Positions 1 through 11,226 of a stretch of 64,000 nucleotides of DNA are shown one piece after another. A model generated the notes under the pieces. The model did not search any database. It was not told where the DNA came from and saw only the letters and a list, made by a program, of their open reading frames with translations. The DNA comes from Ziziphus jujuba (Eukaryota; Streptophyta; Magnoliopsida; Rosales; Rhamnaceae), in assembly GCF_031755915.1 (NCBI RefSeq), contig NC_083386.1:7502001-7566000 (forward strand), read 5' to 3'. The position numbers and the translations under genes are program-made. Each line of letters opens with the position of its first letter. The first letter of the stretch is position 1.

Positions 1-60
1 ACAATCCTCAGACCTCTGTGACAATTTGAAATGTTTTGATAAGGAAAGGTAAAATGATAT

Positions 61-398
61 CTCAAAGATCCTTTTGAAGAAATGAAGTGCTAGAGCAGAA
101 CAGAGCAACAAAATCCTGATACATTCAAGGGGAAAAATCACCAAGGATATAAAAGCAGCAAGAAATGCAGGAACATAAAGAAAGAGCATGCCTATTGTGC
201 TAGGCAGCTTAATTTTCTGTGTCACAGCTGATTTTCGAGTCGTCGTATTCCAGAACTTCGAATATTGTAAGTGCATTTTTCCTGTCTTCTCTAAGAACCC
301 AAGGATAGCCAATAATATTAAGAAAATCGTAGAGATCCCATTGATGACAAACGAAGGCGGGGTGGGAAAATCACTCTCAGCAGCAGAGCCATGATCAT
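61..398 (-). pseudogene. Steroid 5-alpha-reductase-like pseudogene, first exon only
   Basis: Exon 1 of a third member of the reductase array, whose second exon would lie off the left edge. Read on the minus strand it begins at an ATG at 398-396 and keeps clear family segments: 'HLQYSKFWNT', 'KIKLPSTIGMLFLYVPAFLAA' in shortened form, and 'LALHFFKRIFE'. Three defects are visible against its neighbours. One base is missing in the proline run near 359-361. One base is extra in the GGGG run near 129-132. The splice donor after the terminal GAG (61-63) reads AT, where both intact paralogues read GT. The open frames on the plus strand here are shadows. Pseudogene status is well supported by comparison with the exons at 2568-2903 and 6034-6384. 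Confidence 0.8.
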
Positions 399-1453
399 GC
401 TGATCACCCTCTCTCCCTATCTTCTCTTATGTGGATGGAAATTTCTGATGCCTCTGATGAGAAAGAGGACACAGAGAGAGAGAGACAGAAGAGAAATGAC
501 ATAAGAGGTAAGGCAATAAGGATTGGACTTTTCTCGCTGCTGATGGAGTTGATTGCTAACTTTTAACAGATTTTTGATCATGGAAATCCTTTTGTTCCTT
601 TTATTTAATATCATAAAATAGATTTTTTAATTATAATACATCAAGTTAGGATGGGTTTTGCACTGCAGAATAATATGCCATCTTTGTCCTGATATGCTAT
701 CGATTCCAATTTTTTATTACCAAAAATTTTTGTTTGGTATTATTTATTATTTTTTCCTAAGCAATGAATGATAATAAAATAAGTTAAAAATCATTTGAAA
801 ATTGATTCAAACTTTATATCCCTTCAAGCAATCCAAAGGTTTTTTTAATTTGTATAAAGCATTAGGTTGCGAGGATTTTCAGTTCTTTAAAAAAATAAAA
901 TAAAATAAAATAAAATTGATTTAAGCATTTTCATGTCCTACCCTAAGAAAGGAATTTTCAGTAAGCGGGAGAGAGCCTGAGAAAGGAAGGTCAGCTAATC
1001 CTTTGCAAGAGAGCATAAAGGAAGTTAGCAAGTAAGCCAGATGTTTAGATCTATTTTCAGCACCATATTTGTCATTTTTCATTCCCAGTTTTTAGGACAC
1101 AACTACATTTAACAAGACTAAACATACCTAAAAAAACACAACTACATTTGACAAGACTAAACATACTTAAAAATTCTATATAAGCCTAGATTACCATTCT
1201 TCAAGGATTTACAAATGTGAAGTAAATTTGCATATATGATTCAACCCTCTTGAATTCTTGTCTTGATGCTCCACCTAGCTTGAACTTTATATTTAAATTT
1301 CTAATTCATTTGCATCACGACCCACAGAGTCACAGCTAGTAGTCACCTAAATGTACTAGCCGAAAAAATAAGAACAAGAAGAAAAAAATCCTCTGCTTTG
1401 TTCAGCCAAACATTAAATTGACTTTTGATTTTGTTTCACTCCTTTTTGTATAT
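399..1453. other. Intergenic, no gene seen
   Basis: AT-rich spacer between the broken first exon and the 3' end of the first intact reductase gene. It holds a purine-rich tract near 465-485, a short (AAAAT)n-like run near 890-918 and a partly repeated phrase ('acaactacattt.acaagactaaacatac') near 1098-1168. No coding potential or RNA gene is recognised. Confidence 0.6.
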
Positions 1454-2903
1454 CTAGAGAACATATGGAATGAGAGCCTTCACATTTTTGGGGAAAACCT
1501 CAAACTTGGAAATATACCATCTCCTAGTGGCATAACTCCTTCCCATCAAGTAGAAAATTATGCCTGTAGTGATGGACAATGCATGCAGTGTCTGAGAAAT
1601 GAAGGAAAACCCTATAAATCCAATTATCTCAAACAGATAATGTGGGCAAATGACAAAGCCAAACAGACCACCTTTGGGAATCTTGTACTCTTTTTCACCA
1701 TTTGCTCTAAGCTGGGAAAGAATATAATGGTGGTAGAAATTACCAATTATCCCTACTAGAAATAACACAACCCCAGCGTACTTCAAATCGATTTCTGGCT
1801 CTTCAAGCCCTTTTGTTAGATGTTGAGCATACATCAAGCTTGCAGTGGACAAGAAATAAGCAAGAGAGATTTGGATTACACTGTCAAGAACTATACCGCC
1901 ACTGTATTTGTGAACGAATAGAACCTGTAGAAATGGTAAAAACAATATTTTTCAATGAATATAAATTCATAAATTGAAGGATATGGCTATGAGATGTTTA
2001 AAGCATCAGTTTAACATAAGCATGAATGCAAAAGAGTTTAAATGTTTATTTTTTCATGTTACTTTAGCCTTCAAGTGTTCAAACTTTTCAATCATTTGGT
2101 CTAAAATCCAAATTGTTAGACACCTGTTTCTGGTTTACCAAATCCAACATGGAAACCCCATTGCACTATATAGTTTTATTCATCTGGAACTTCATTAAGA
2201 ATTTTTGTATGAAGCAAACTTTAGTCATCTAAACCCTGCAGAATGAGATGGAAGGTTCAAACATTCTTGAAGTTGAATGCATGGCTGAGCTAAATGAAGT
2301 TTCTACTGAGTAAGAAGGAATAAATTGTTTGTGTAAAATTTAGGCTCACAACTTTATACACAGTATTACATAAGTTTTCTCTAAGCCTATCACATAATCC
2401 ATAAAATATTGTTTGGTTGCTTTGATATATACTTTTTTTGTGTTTTCCTTCACTATAAGAATTTTTACAAGACTTTAAGGTCTTTTAGGATATAAAAATG
2501 CTTAAATTTTCGTTAGCTATGTATAGGCAAGTGTTTGGATGTATTTGATAAGATAAAAAAATGATACCTCAAAGACCCTTTTGAAGAAATGAAGGGTTAG
2601 AGTTGAACTGAGCAACAGAGTTCTGATAATTTCATGTGGAAAAAGCAACCAGGATATCAGAGCGGCAATAAATGCAGGCAGATAAAGAAAGAGCATGCCT
2701 AGTCTGCTTGGCAGCTTGATTTTCTTTATGGAAGATGAATTTTGAGAAGAAACTTGACAGAACTTTGAATATTGTAAGTTCTGTTTTCCAATACTCTCTG
2801 ACAACCCAAGAATAGCTGATGATATTAAGGACACCACAGATATTGCATTGATGAAAACAGAAGGTGGTGGTGGGAAAATCAGTTTCAGCTGTGGGGAAAC
2901 CAT
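1454..2903 (-). CDS. Steroid 5-alpha-reductase family membrane protein (copy 2 of array)
   Basis: Two-exon gene on the minus strand. Exon 1 is 2903-2568 (112 codons, ATG chosen just before the conserved 'FPPPPS' segment). Exon 2 is 1924-1454 (156 codons plus TAG). The donor GAG|GT and acceptor CAG|GT join in phase to give 'FKRVFEVLFVHKYSGG', as in plant relatives such as Arabidopsis At5g16010. The 268-residue product has the usual family length. The C-terminal steroid-dehydrogenase domain is complete, with 'GNFYHHYILSQLR', 'EYKIPKGGLFGFVICPHY', 'GRSYATRRWY' and the closing 'KALIPYVL'. Several hydrophobic stretches (around residues 10-35, 70-105 and through exon 2) suggest an ER multi-pass protein. 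The family performs NADPH-dependent double-bond reduction of steroid or lipid substrates; the substrate here is unknown. It is not the DET2 or polyprenol-reductase type by sequence feel, but that is inference. Confidence 0.9.
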
Positions 2904-3192
2904 TATGATGAATTGCAGATCACCTCTGCGAATCAAAGGATGAAATTTTCTGGTTCTGAAATGTCTAGACCTCAGCGGCAAAAAGGTGGTTTAAGAAAAT
3001 GCTTTTTTTGGATATTAAAAAAAAAAAAAAAAAAGTCAAAATCACCATCACCATCAACTAACTAACTCTTGAAGCAACCTGTGGTTAGGATTTATGAAGT
3101 ACTCTCTCCACAAAAATTCTTGTCTTGGGAATTATGTGGTACAGGAATATACATGCCCAATATATGTAAAAATATACCTGCCCAATAAGTAT

Positions 3193-3236
<44 letters not shown>

Positions 3237-3520
3237 ATTTACACTAATATACCCCCTATTTATTTGAGTATTACCAATTTTTGTTTCCATTTCTAAATTT
3301 ATATAAATCTCATTTTAAATTTCAATTTTATTACAATTTCACTTCTTAATTCGCACAAAATGCTTGAAACTTTAACGAGCAAATTTTCATATATAATTAA
3401 TTATACCTAAAGTTGGCATATTCATATAAGGTCCCACTTTGTCCTTTGTATGAAACCAAGTTGACACCAATTTTTTTATATCTTTTATTTATTATTTTTC
3501 TCCTTTTATACCAAAGCGTC

Positions 3521-3555
<35 letters not shown>

Positions 3556-3917
3556 AAAACAGGCAAGACAATTTAACACAAGAATCTCAACTTCTTCGCA
3601 AACTTACTCTACCAATAGTTTGTTGCTACCTTTATTGACTTTCTATACATGTTCCATTCAGTATGTCATTTTTCAGTCACTAGCAGGCAAGACCACCCCC
3701 AAAATTTCTCATTCCACCCCCACTCTGTTTTCAAACACTATTTCCATAACACACTGTTTTTCAACTCTGTTTTTCAAACACTATTTCCACACACATATAC
3801 ACAATGTTTTTCAACGCCGTATTTCAATCACTATTTCCGCACGCGCACACACTGACACAATAAAGAATGACCAAACATACATACAGGCGCACACATCCAC
3901 ATATAATAAAAAATGGC

Positions 3918-3955
<38 letters not shown>

Positions 3956-3974
3956 ATATAGAATGACCAAGTAT
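2904..3974. repeat. Intergenic, microsatellite-rich (TA)n and (CA)n
   Basis: Upstream region of the reductase gene. It contains (TA)n at about 3192-3232, a (TA)n-(CA)n compound at 3521-3554 and (AC)n at 3920-3953. Between about 3700 and 3850 there is a loosely repeated 'ttttcaa.c.ctatttcca.acac' phrase. The plus-strand open frame through it encodes only Thr/His low-complexity sequence and is not a gene. Confidence 0.75.
3842..3972. repeat. Degenerate CA-rich minisatellite, left block
   Basis: Imperfect units of the form (CA)n followed by 'ataataaagaatgaccaa' occur at about 3850-3875, 3893-3921 and 3938-3970. The same unit reappears on the other side of the LINE fragment near 4954-4979 and 5024-5050. 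Confidence 0.55.
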
Positions 3975-4856
3975 GTTATTTGCAATTGTCATATGCACAG
4001 CCCAGAACCGAGGATGAAATCCATCTCTTCTTCCAGTGTCATGTGGCCAGAGCTCTGTGGTTGCCTTCCCCTTGGAGCATCAGATGGAGCGAAGATCAAC
4101 CTAATGGTTTGGAATCCTATTTTGATCGTTTATCTAATCCGGAGGATAGGCTTCCAGTTCATTCCAGTGATAGAAGCAATTTTTTCCTCTTTGCAGCTCT
4201 TATCTTAATGACGATATGGGACGCGAGGAATAAACTACTTTTTGAAGGAGTTAATTGCTGCCTTGAGGAACAAGTAAAGCTGTTGTATGGTAGATATAAT
4301 GAGTTTATAGCCTCAGTTTTGGCTTGATCCCCTAGAGCTGAGCAGAGAGTGATCTCCTCTTGGTGCAAGCCTCCTGTGGGAACTATCAAGATTAACACTG
4401 ATGCCTCCTTAGGAAAGGGGCATGCAGGGCCTGGTTTAGTTGCTAGAAGTCATACTGGCAAAGTGATAAAAATTCAAGCTTTTAGGAAAGAATGGATAAT
4501 CCTGAAGCTGCTGAAGCGGCTGCGTTATATAAAGCTGTCAGCTTGGCACTTGAAGAAGGTTTCACTAAAGTATGCTGCGAAAGCGATGCCAAATCAGTTA
4601 TCGAAAGTGTGAAGGATCCGGGAAAGTCTACTCATTGGACAGCTGTTAGCTTCATTAGGAATATCAGGGAGCTGATCACCTTTTTTTGATTCAATCTCTT
4701 TTCAGTGGACACCGAGGCAAAACAATGGGTTGGCTCATATGGTTGCCCGCTGGACTCTTGTAAATGTAAGATTAGGCTCGGTGTCTCCTTCTAACATTTC
4801 CAATCTTTTTGTATCTACAATGAACCAGGAAAGTAGTAGTATCACCATGACCTGAT
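3975..4856 (+). mobile_element. LINE-type retrotransposon fragment (zf-RVT plus RNase H), degenerate
   Basis: The plus strand reads as the C-terminal end of a plant non-LTR retroelement polyprotein. From about 3980 to 4327 it encodes a reverse-transcriptase zinc-binding-like stretch ('EDEIHLFFQCHVARALW', then 'TIWDARNKLLFEG'). From about 4345 an RNase H-like domain follows ('SWCKPPVGTIKINTDASL', 'GPGLVARSHTGKV', then 'AAEAAALYKAVSLALEEGF', 'CCESDAKSVIESVKD', and finally 'PRQNNGLAHMVARW'). The reading frame changes at about 4480-4500 and 4685, with a stop near 4327, so it is dead. The reverse-transcriptase core and endonuclease are absent. It matches the family often annotated as 'putative ribonuclease H protein At1g65750-like'. 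Confidence 0.8.
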
Positions 4857-4939
4857 TCATTAGCAACATGATTGTATGTATGTTTGCTCCTTTTGGTTTT
4901 ATAACACCCCACTTTCAGCCAAAAAAACCAAGAGTAGCG

Positions 4940-4978
4940 TACACACACACACACGCATATACACTCATAATAAAGAAT

Positions 4979-5025
<47 letters not shown>

Positions 5026-5090
5026 TATACACTCATAATAAAGAATGACCATGTATATGATTTGCAATTTTCATATGCAGACCCAAAACA
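4940..5090. repeat. (CA)n minisatellite, right block, with 45-bp repeat of the left flank
   Basis: (AC)n at 4941-4954 and 4980-5016, interleaved with two copies of 'gcatatacactcataataaagaatg'. The last unit runs into 'gaccatgtatatgatttgcaattttcatatgca' (5046-5080), which repeats the sequence just left of the LINE fragment (3963-3999) with a few changes. Confidence 0.6.
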
Positions 5091-5462
5091 AGAGTCGTCT
5101 ATATAACGATCTTACACATTGGAAGCAACTTAATCAGCCAAGAAACTTTGTCAGTGACCACAAAGTCTAAAGTTTTAATTATTATCACAACTGGTTTCCT
5201 TTTCTTAAATTCAAAAAAATTGTTTGTTTCCACCACAATTATTGAAAGCTACAGTTATGCAATCCTTCCCTTCTTTGACCAAAGAAAAAACAAACCCCTT
5301 CCCTCCCCGCCCCCACCCCCACCCCCACCCCAACGCAAACACAAAAAAAGAAAAGAAAAAAGGACAGCAACAACAGTTCTTTCATCTTCAACCCTTTACA
5401 GAATTATGGTTTTAGATGATACACACACACACACACACATATATATACATATACATACATGT

Positions 5463-6384
5463 TTAAAAGACAAATGGAACGAGAGCCTTGACATGTTGAG
5501 GGAAGGCTTCAAATTTGGAAAGGTACCATCTCCTAGTGGCATAACTCCTTCCCATCAAGTAGAAAATTGTTCCTGCTGTGAATGAGAATGCATAGAGTGT
5601 CTGAGAAATAAATGACACCCCAACAAAAATCATTATCTCAAACAGGTAGTGTGGGCAAATAACAAGCCCAAATAGACCACCTTTGGGAATCTTATACTCT
5701 TTCTCACCCTTTCCTCTTAGTTGAGAAAGAAGGTAATGGTGGTAGAAATTCCCAAACATCCCTACTAGAAAAAGCACAACTCCAGGGTACTTTAAATCAA
5801 TTGGTGGATCAGGAAGCCCTTGTGTTAGATTCTGTGCATAAATCATGCTTACAGTGGATAAGAAATAACTTAGGGTTATAACAATGACACTGTCAAGAAC
5901 CATCCCACCACTATATCTGTGAACAAACAGAACCTGCATAAAAATAAATAAATAAATAAAATAAAATAAAATGGACATTGGTAAGAATCAAAACAAGTTT
6001 TATTATATACAAAATATATATACACATATATACCTCAAAATCCCTCTTGAAGAAATGGAGGGCTAAAGCAGAACTGAGGAGGAGGAATCTGATATCACCA
6101 CCATTAATGGGGAAAAACAGGAAGGATGAGAAAGCAGCAAGGAAGGCAGGAGTGTAAAGCAAAAGCATCCCAGTTCTGCTTGAAAGCTTAATTTGGTTTT
6201 TGGGTTGCGGGTTTTGAGGATGAGAAACATCCCAGAATTTGGAATATTGCAAGTGTTTGCCTCTGATCTCAGATAACCCAGAAACAGCTAATGAAGTTGC
6301 ACTGATTACAGACATGGTGTTGATGAAAAGAGAAGGAGGAGGTGGGAACATAAATCCTAGCAATGTGGAGGCTACTACTGCCAT
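5463..6384 (-). CDS. Steroid 5-alpha-reductase family membrane protein (copy 3 of array)
   Basis: Minus-strand gene with the same two-exon layout as its neighbour. Exon 1 is 6384-6034 (117 codons) and exon 2 is 5933-5463 (156 codons plus TAA), separated by a 100-bp AT-rich intron. The donor GAG|GT and acceptor CAG|GT fuse to 'FKRDFEVLFVHRYSGG'. The 273-residue product starts 'MAVVASTLLGFMFPPPPS'. It keeps the family signatures 'GKHLQYSKFW', 'GMLLLYTPAFLAAFSSF', 'GNFYHHYLLSQLRGKGEKEY', 'IPKGGLFGLVICPHYLFE' and the C-terminal 'KALVPFVF'. It is predicted to be ER-membrane embedded and NADPH dependent; its substrate is not known. It and the gene at 1454-2903 are clearly tandem duplicates. The intron differs greatly in length between them (about 640 versus 100 bp). 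A (CA)n-(TA)n tract lies immediately past its stop codon (5420-5460). Confidence 0.92.
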
Positions 6385-8526
6385 GGCTTTGTTTTTTCTT
6401 TTTCTTCTTTTTGTTTGTGTGTGTGTATGAGGAACGAAGAAGAAGGCGACTTGTGATGATAGCAGAGCTGCAGAGTTGGAGTAATATGTGCCACACATCT
6501 GCTTTAAATGCTTTGAACAAGTCACTTTTCTCGGCAAACGAAACGGCATTAAGAAGGTAGCAAACTGTCAATATCAAAATTAAATTAATAAAATGGAAAA
6601 AATAAAAATAAAAATTGAAAAGTCATATCAGACCACGGACAGGTCACAGCGTCAGTTAAAAATTGATTACTGTCAAATATATGACATAAAATGTATATAT
6701 ATATATATATATATCATTACAACAAAAAGGGAAAGAAAAAAAAAGTGTACATATATATAATTAAATGGAATTGAAAACATTAGCTTAATTGTAATATTTC
6801 ACACTTTCCTTCAAGAACAAAAGAAGACAAAAAAAACTACTCAGGGACCGCATACCATCTTAATGCGAAAGTTGGAGCGTTTTTCTTGCCACCCAACCAC
6901 TCAAATCGTATATTTAATATTTTACAACCAACCAATTCTATGTAGCGCCCTTTCAATATCGGTTTATATGTTATTGGGAAATTCATTAAAAGAAAGAAAG
7001 AAAATATATATATATATATATATACACACAAATATGTTATTGGGAAAAATTCAATAGGTGAAAACTGTGGGTTTTATTTATTATTATTATTATTTTACAA
7101 GAAGCTGAGTTGTTACTTCATTATATGGTTATATCACATATATACACACTAAATTTATAGTTTGTATTCAGAAATTCTCAAACCAGTGACAAAGGGAAAA
7201 TGATGACAAGCGAAATGACAAAAAGTCGGTGACTGTGAGACTGGATTTCAAACCAAAAAAAAAAAAAAAGACTCTGAGACTGGATTATTTACCCAAAAAA
7301 ATAAAAAAGCTGAGATTGGATTATTGACACAAAAGATAAATAAAAAATAAAAAAGACTGTGAGGCTGGATTATGGGTAGTGTGGTAAAGGAGATGAAGAA
7401 GTAAACAAAGAGTTAAAAAGGACGGGAAACCTGTCAGACAACCGTGTGACCATCCCAGCCAGAAGTCCGAGTGGAAATGATCTACTGCGTCAGACGGTCC
7501 ACAGACCATCCAAGCTGTTAATCACGCTCTGATCACACGGTCATGCTTCATCCACCAGTTTTGAGGTTCCTGTCTTCTTTGATCACAAGGATAGAGACGT
7601 ACGAGCCTATAGAACAGATCCTGTTCTAGTTAGGTCGTAATCTCGACTGCTCAATAGAAGGTTTATATGTTGTGATTTGGACAGTTAACTTTTGATGTGG
7701 GATTTCTCTGAAACCCCATTCCCATGGAAATGTAGGTTACCAAGCCTGGTTGTAGGCCTGACCCACTATTGCAAGTTGCAACCAAAGCATCCCAGAGTGT
7801 GCACAATTTTTTTTTTTTTTTTTTTTTAAGTTCCTTTGTTACTTTTTTGGTGCAAGTTTGAACTGGGTTTAGTTTATTTGATAATTGTGGATAATTAGAT
7901 ATAGGAGATTCAACCTTTTCCTCATAGTAGTAGTATACAAAACTAAGCGTGACGGAAATTTGTCCAAGTTTTATATGCAACCGATCCCTATGCTTTCAAA
8001 GTGATTTATTCTTGAGTAATGCTTTGGGCATCAAATTGGATACCAAATTTTGTATACCACTGAGCATATATGAAATTGTATTATGAGCTTGCATTGGATT
8101 CCACTAATCTCTGCACATGGACATCATGAAATGTTTTTTTCCATTTAATTTTTTTTTTTTAATTCTTTTGGCCATAAAATTGATATATGGTTCAACTTAG
8201 CAAGAAATTCATGCTTTCCTTTGTTATCTTGGCTGTGTATGAATGAAATTCATAGGCTTATATAATTTATTCATATAAATATATTTGAATAATAATAAAG
8301 ATGGAGTCTGCTTCATGGCAACATGTTGAAATAATGTTTTACACACAATTTTAACATAAATGGTTAGAAATGCTATATAAGTATCGACCTTTTGTTTATG
8401 GGTTGTAGTTGAAAAGGATTGCATTTTCTTTGAAATGCTTGTTGTTTATTGTTAAGAGGTTGATATGCTACTGCACTTGCGATCACAGACATACATTTCA
8501 ATGGCTGGTTATACTGAGACTGATAA
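6385..8526. other. Intergenic, no gene recognised
   Basis: AT-rich spacer that also holds the promoter of the reductase gene ending at 5463. It contains (TA)n near 6692-6714 and 7003-7024, poly-A or poly-T runs (7255-7269, 7807-7828, 8150-8161) and a partly repeated phrase 'actgtgagactggatta' near 7224-7370. Open frames here have no recognisable family and lie over low-complexity sequence. Confidence 0.5.
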
Positions 8527-8670
8527 AAGACGTTGAGTTGGAATTAAGATCGATGGTGATCAAGACGCTTGGTGCTGCTAGAGGTAATGGTACTGACATC
8601 ATCATTCTCATTCTACATCAGTTTACACGATCAAACATCCCTAGCGATTGCAATGCTTGAAGATGAATAA
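8527..8670 (+). pseudogene. eRF1 (peptide chain release factor) N-terminal relic
   Basis: A short stretch reads like the start of eukaryotic release factor 1. It shows 'DVELELRSMVIKTLGAARGN' followed by 'GTDIIIL', where the family has 'NVEIWKIKKLIK.LEAARGNGTSMISLI'. The following bases ('acgatca...atgcttgaagatgaa') resemble the DNA for '..RDQ..RVTKMLGDE' out of frame. No downstream eRF1 sequence is visible. It looks like a severely truncated, probably retroposed copy. The call rests on recall of the family sequence and a short match, so it is tentative. Confidence 0.45.
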
Positions 8671-10860
8671 AAGATCCATTTGTTATAGGTGGAAATTGGT
8701 AGAGATTTCAGATGCTTTAAAGTGGTGCTTTACAATTTTTCTGTAGATTTGAATTCCTTTTCTTTCTGTTTCTTTTGTTTTGTTGGATAACGAGATTTTA
8801 TACTCAATGATTTTATCAGCAGAGTTGTTTTATTTCTACCAAGGTTGTCGGTAGCTTACTGGAAGAAAAGTGGTGATAGTTGTAGAGGTGATTAAGCACT
8901 CTAACCTTGCAGAGCATGTGATGCATAAATGCAGTTTACTTAGCCTCACCACACCCACCTAGACATCTTGAAGGGAAAATAATATATGTATATATTTCTT
9001 TCCATTTTCTTTTGCTTTGCTTTGCATTGTTTTGTTCTTTTAGTTTTGTATCTTTTGTTCTTCAGTTTAAGTTTTTCTCTGCAGTCTTGTGGTTGAGTAT
9101 GGACGAATGCCTATTCTGCCTATAAGAAATATGATTTTCATGTTACATTCAAAGCCTTGTGATACAGTAGCTGCTATTGTTAGTCTTTACTAAGGATGGT
9201 AATTGTGTTAAATTGATATGCTGCACTTTTCTGCCCTGTTTATTTCCATTCATATATGGCAATTAAGAAGATCATAAGGAAGACCGGGTGCAGCAGATGT
9301 TGAGGCTTTCAGTGTTGATAATTCAACTACAAAGTGTATGACTGCTAAGTACAAAACGAAATCAGAATAAGTTGATTTGAAATAGTTAAATGCATCCCAC
9401 GCTTGTCATAGCATTGTTATTTATTTGAACCTTGCTGCATATATGTATACGAGTCTTCAAACTAAGATTGACTTTTGCATGATGCAGCTTTCTGTGTAGT
9501 TGCAGGTCAACAGATTCCAAATGCCCTTCTGAATTGATTGAGGAGGAATTTACTAAGAGCTATGGTGCAAGAAAAGCAATAGCCTAAGCATGGAATTTGG
9601 GTAAATATGTTTTACTTTCTTAATGGCTAAGTAAACATGACTTTTCATTGTTCTGTCTTACATTAATGCCTAGGATTTGGGGTTTATATATGCAGGCCCA
9701 AAATTGAAGGAGCATATGCAGCATTTTGTTGATCATTCAGAAGAGATCATTAAGCTGGCTTGTAATATCTCAGGAAGGAGTTGAGATGGAAAACATTGAA
9801 AATAAAGGATTTTCAAGCCTGGAGCTTGATTCAAAGTTCATCCTATTAGTGATAACGCTGTAGTTAACTGGGACCTATTTTGGTGCTATCGTTGGTTTTG
9901 ATAGTGTTCCTGGTGCAGGTTGAACTTCTGGTGGAGAAAAGAGGAAACCTTGCTTCAAGCGGGAGCAAATTCGTATTATTTTGTTCGGAGTAATGTCATC
10001 TAAAATTGAAATAATAGTGGGCATGTAGAAGAGCAAGTTTAACCTGAGCTTTATCTAATGGTTCCCAATTGTTCATACCAGAAATGAATTTTCGTCAAGT
10101 TACCTTTGTCTCATAATTTTCTGTTTGACAAATAAATTGCTTAGCATGCAAATGAAGCATATTTCTGTTTAAATACTGATTTCATCTTTTTCTCTGTATC
10201 ACTTCTTTGAAGAGGCTTTTGGAGACAATTTCCAAGTCTTGGGAAGGTGGACTGTGGATATACCATGTATTGTGTTCATGCTAAAACTGCTTCTGCTACC
10301 ATATAATTTTTCTCCTCTAAAATTATCACTAAGGAAGTTTAGTCGTGCTGTGAATTTCCTTTTTTATGTTTCAGGTAAAAAGTATAGGAATTTCCTCTTC
10401 CATAAATGATAAAGAAATTGGATAATCTTTCATAGTTATACTTCTAACAAATGAAATATAAACGTATTGAATTATAGAAGCAGCAGATAAAAAAATCCAT
10501 ATATATATATATATATAAATATCTATTTAGACTAAAACTTAAAGAATCATGTTGGTTCAACGGTGTAGGAATGTTTGAGATAAAATAATTAACGACCAAT
10601 TCCAGTGTTGACCAAGCTATATAATTTGAACATCATTTACCAACGTTGAAAAAAAAAAAAAAAATTGCGGAAGCTAAACACAGTTGTTTTGGATTATCCT
10701 TCCTGGCAAACCAATTCCTTAAAACAAACAAACAGTACAAAAAAGGAAAAGAAAAAATTAAAAATTAAAATTAAAAAAAAAAATACTTTGAGCTTCTTTT
10801 ATGTCACGGGTGGAGTGCATTCCTTAACTTGAAAGAAAAATGAATAAGTTTATTGGCCCG
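8671..10860. other. Non-coding exon-relic block (duplicated at 42668-44540)
   Basis: From about 9035 this region is near-identical to 42668 onward. It contains exon-like pieces behind good acceptors: 'ttgcag|gtcaacagattccaaatgcc' (about 9503-9590) and 'atatgcag|gcccaaaattgaagg' (about 9697-9790, reading 'KLKEHMQHFVDHSEEIIKLA'). A third piece is near 10213-10270 ('RLLETISKSWEGGLWIYH'). No gene family is recognised and stops interrupt them. The module around 10300-10430 also recurs about 0.9-1.0 kb upstream of both full NLR genes (near 34100-34260 and 58100-58250). Confidence 0.5.
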
Positions 10861-10875
10861 TTGACGCATAGTCAA
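10861..10875. promoter_or_regulatory. Paired W-box, chimera promoter
   Basis: TTGAC at 10861-10865 faces GTCAA at 10871-10875, about 360 bp upstream of the ATG at 11227. W-boxes bind WRKY factors. The same arrangement occurs at a similar distance in front of the other NLR-type genes in the window. Confidence 0.55.
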
Positions 10876-11226
10876 TATGTGATATTAATCATTGACGTAC
10901 GTTGTTGTCCTGATTGTCCACTTTTCATCCACGATCATGGCCCTTTTTCCATACCAATACGCGGATTAACCCACGTGTGTGGGTTTTCATCTTTACTTTT
11001 CACTCTACTTTGTAGTTTCTTCAAGCACAGGTACGCAAACTTGCTTTACTTTTTTCTTATTTCTCTTCTGTTTCTTTCATTTGTTTTGCTGCATATATTT
11101 TTGGTGATTATCTCTTTCATTTCATTGTGCTGAATCCAATTGAACTATTTTCTTGCCGTTCATTCATCCATACCATTTTGCTTTTATTGGGTTGAAAATT
11201 TACTCAAATACCAACTTAACCAACCC

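Noticed and set aside
188..394. Plus-strand open frame at the left edge
   Set aside because: It is antisense to the reductase pseudogene exon, which explains all of its sequence.
1418..1759. Plus-strand 113-codon open frame
   Set aside because: Shadow of exon 2 of the minus-strand reductase gene.
3413..3961. 182-codon plus-strand open frame
   Set aside because: It is built from (TA)n, (CA)n and loose repeats, giving Tyr/Ile and Thr/His runs. No family, and interrupted homology to the minisatellite.
7300..8000. Possible gene from scattered open frames on the minus strand
   Set aside because: Frames are short, overlap poly-A/T tracts and match no family.
11140..11226. Upstream extension of the chimeric coiled-coil frame to an earlier ATG
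   Set aside because: The extension lies in the region corresponding to the 5'-UTR intron and leader of the NLR paralogues. Homology begins at the ATG at 11227.
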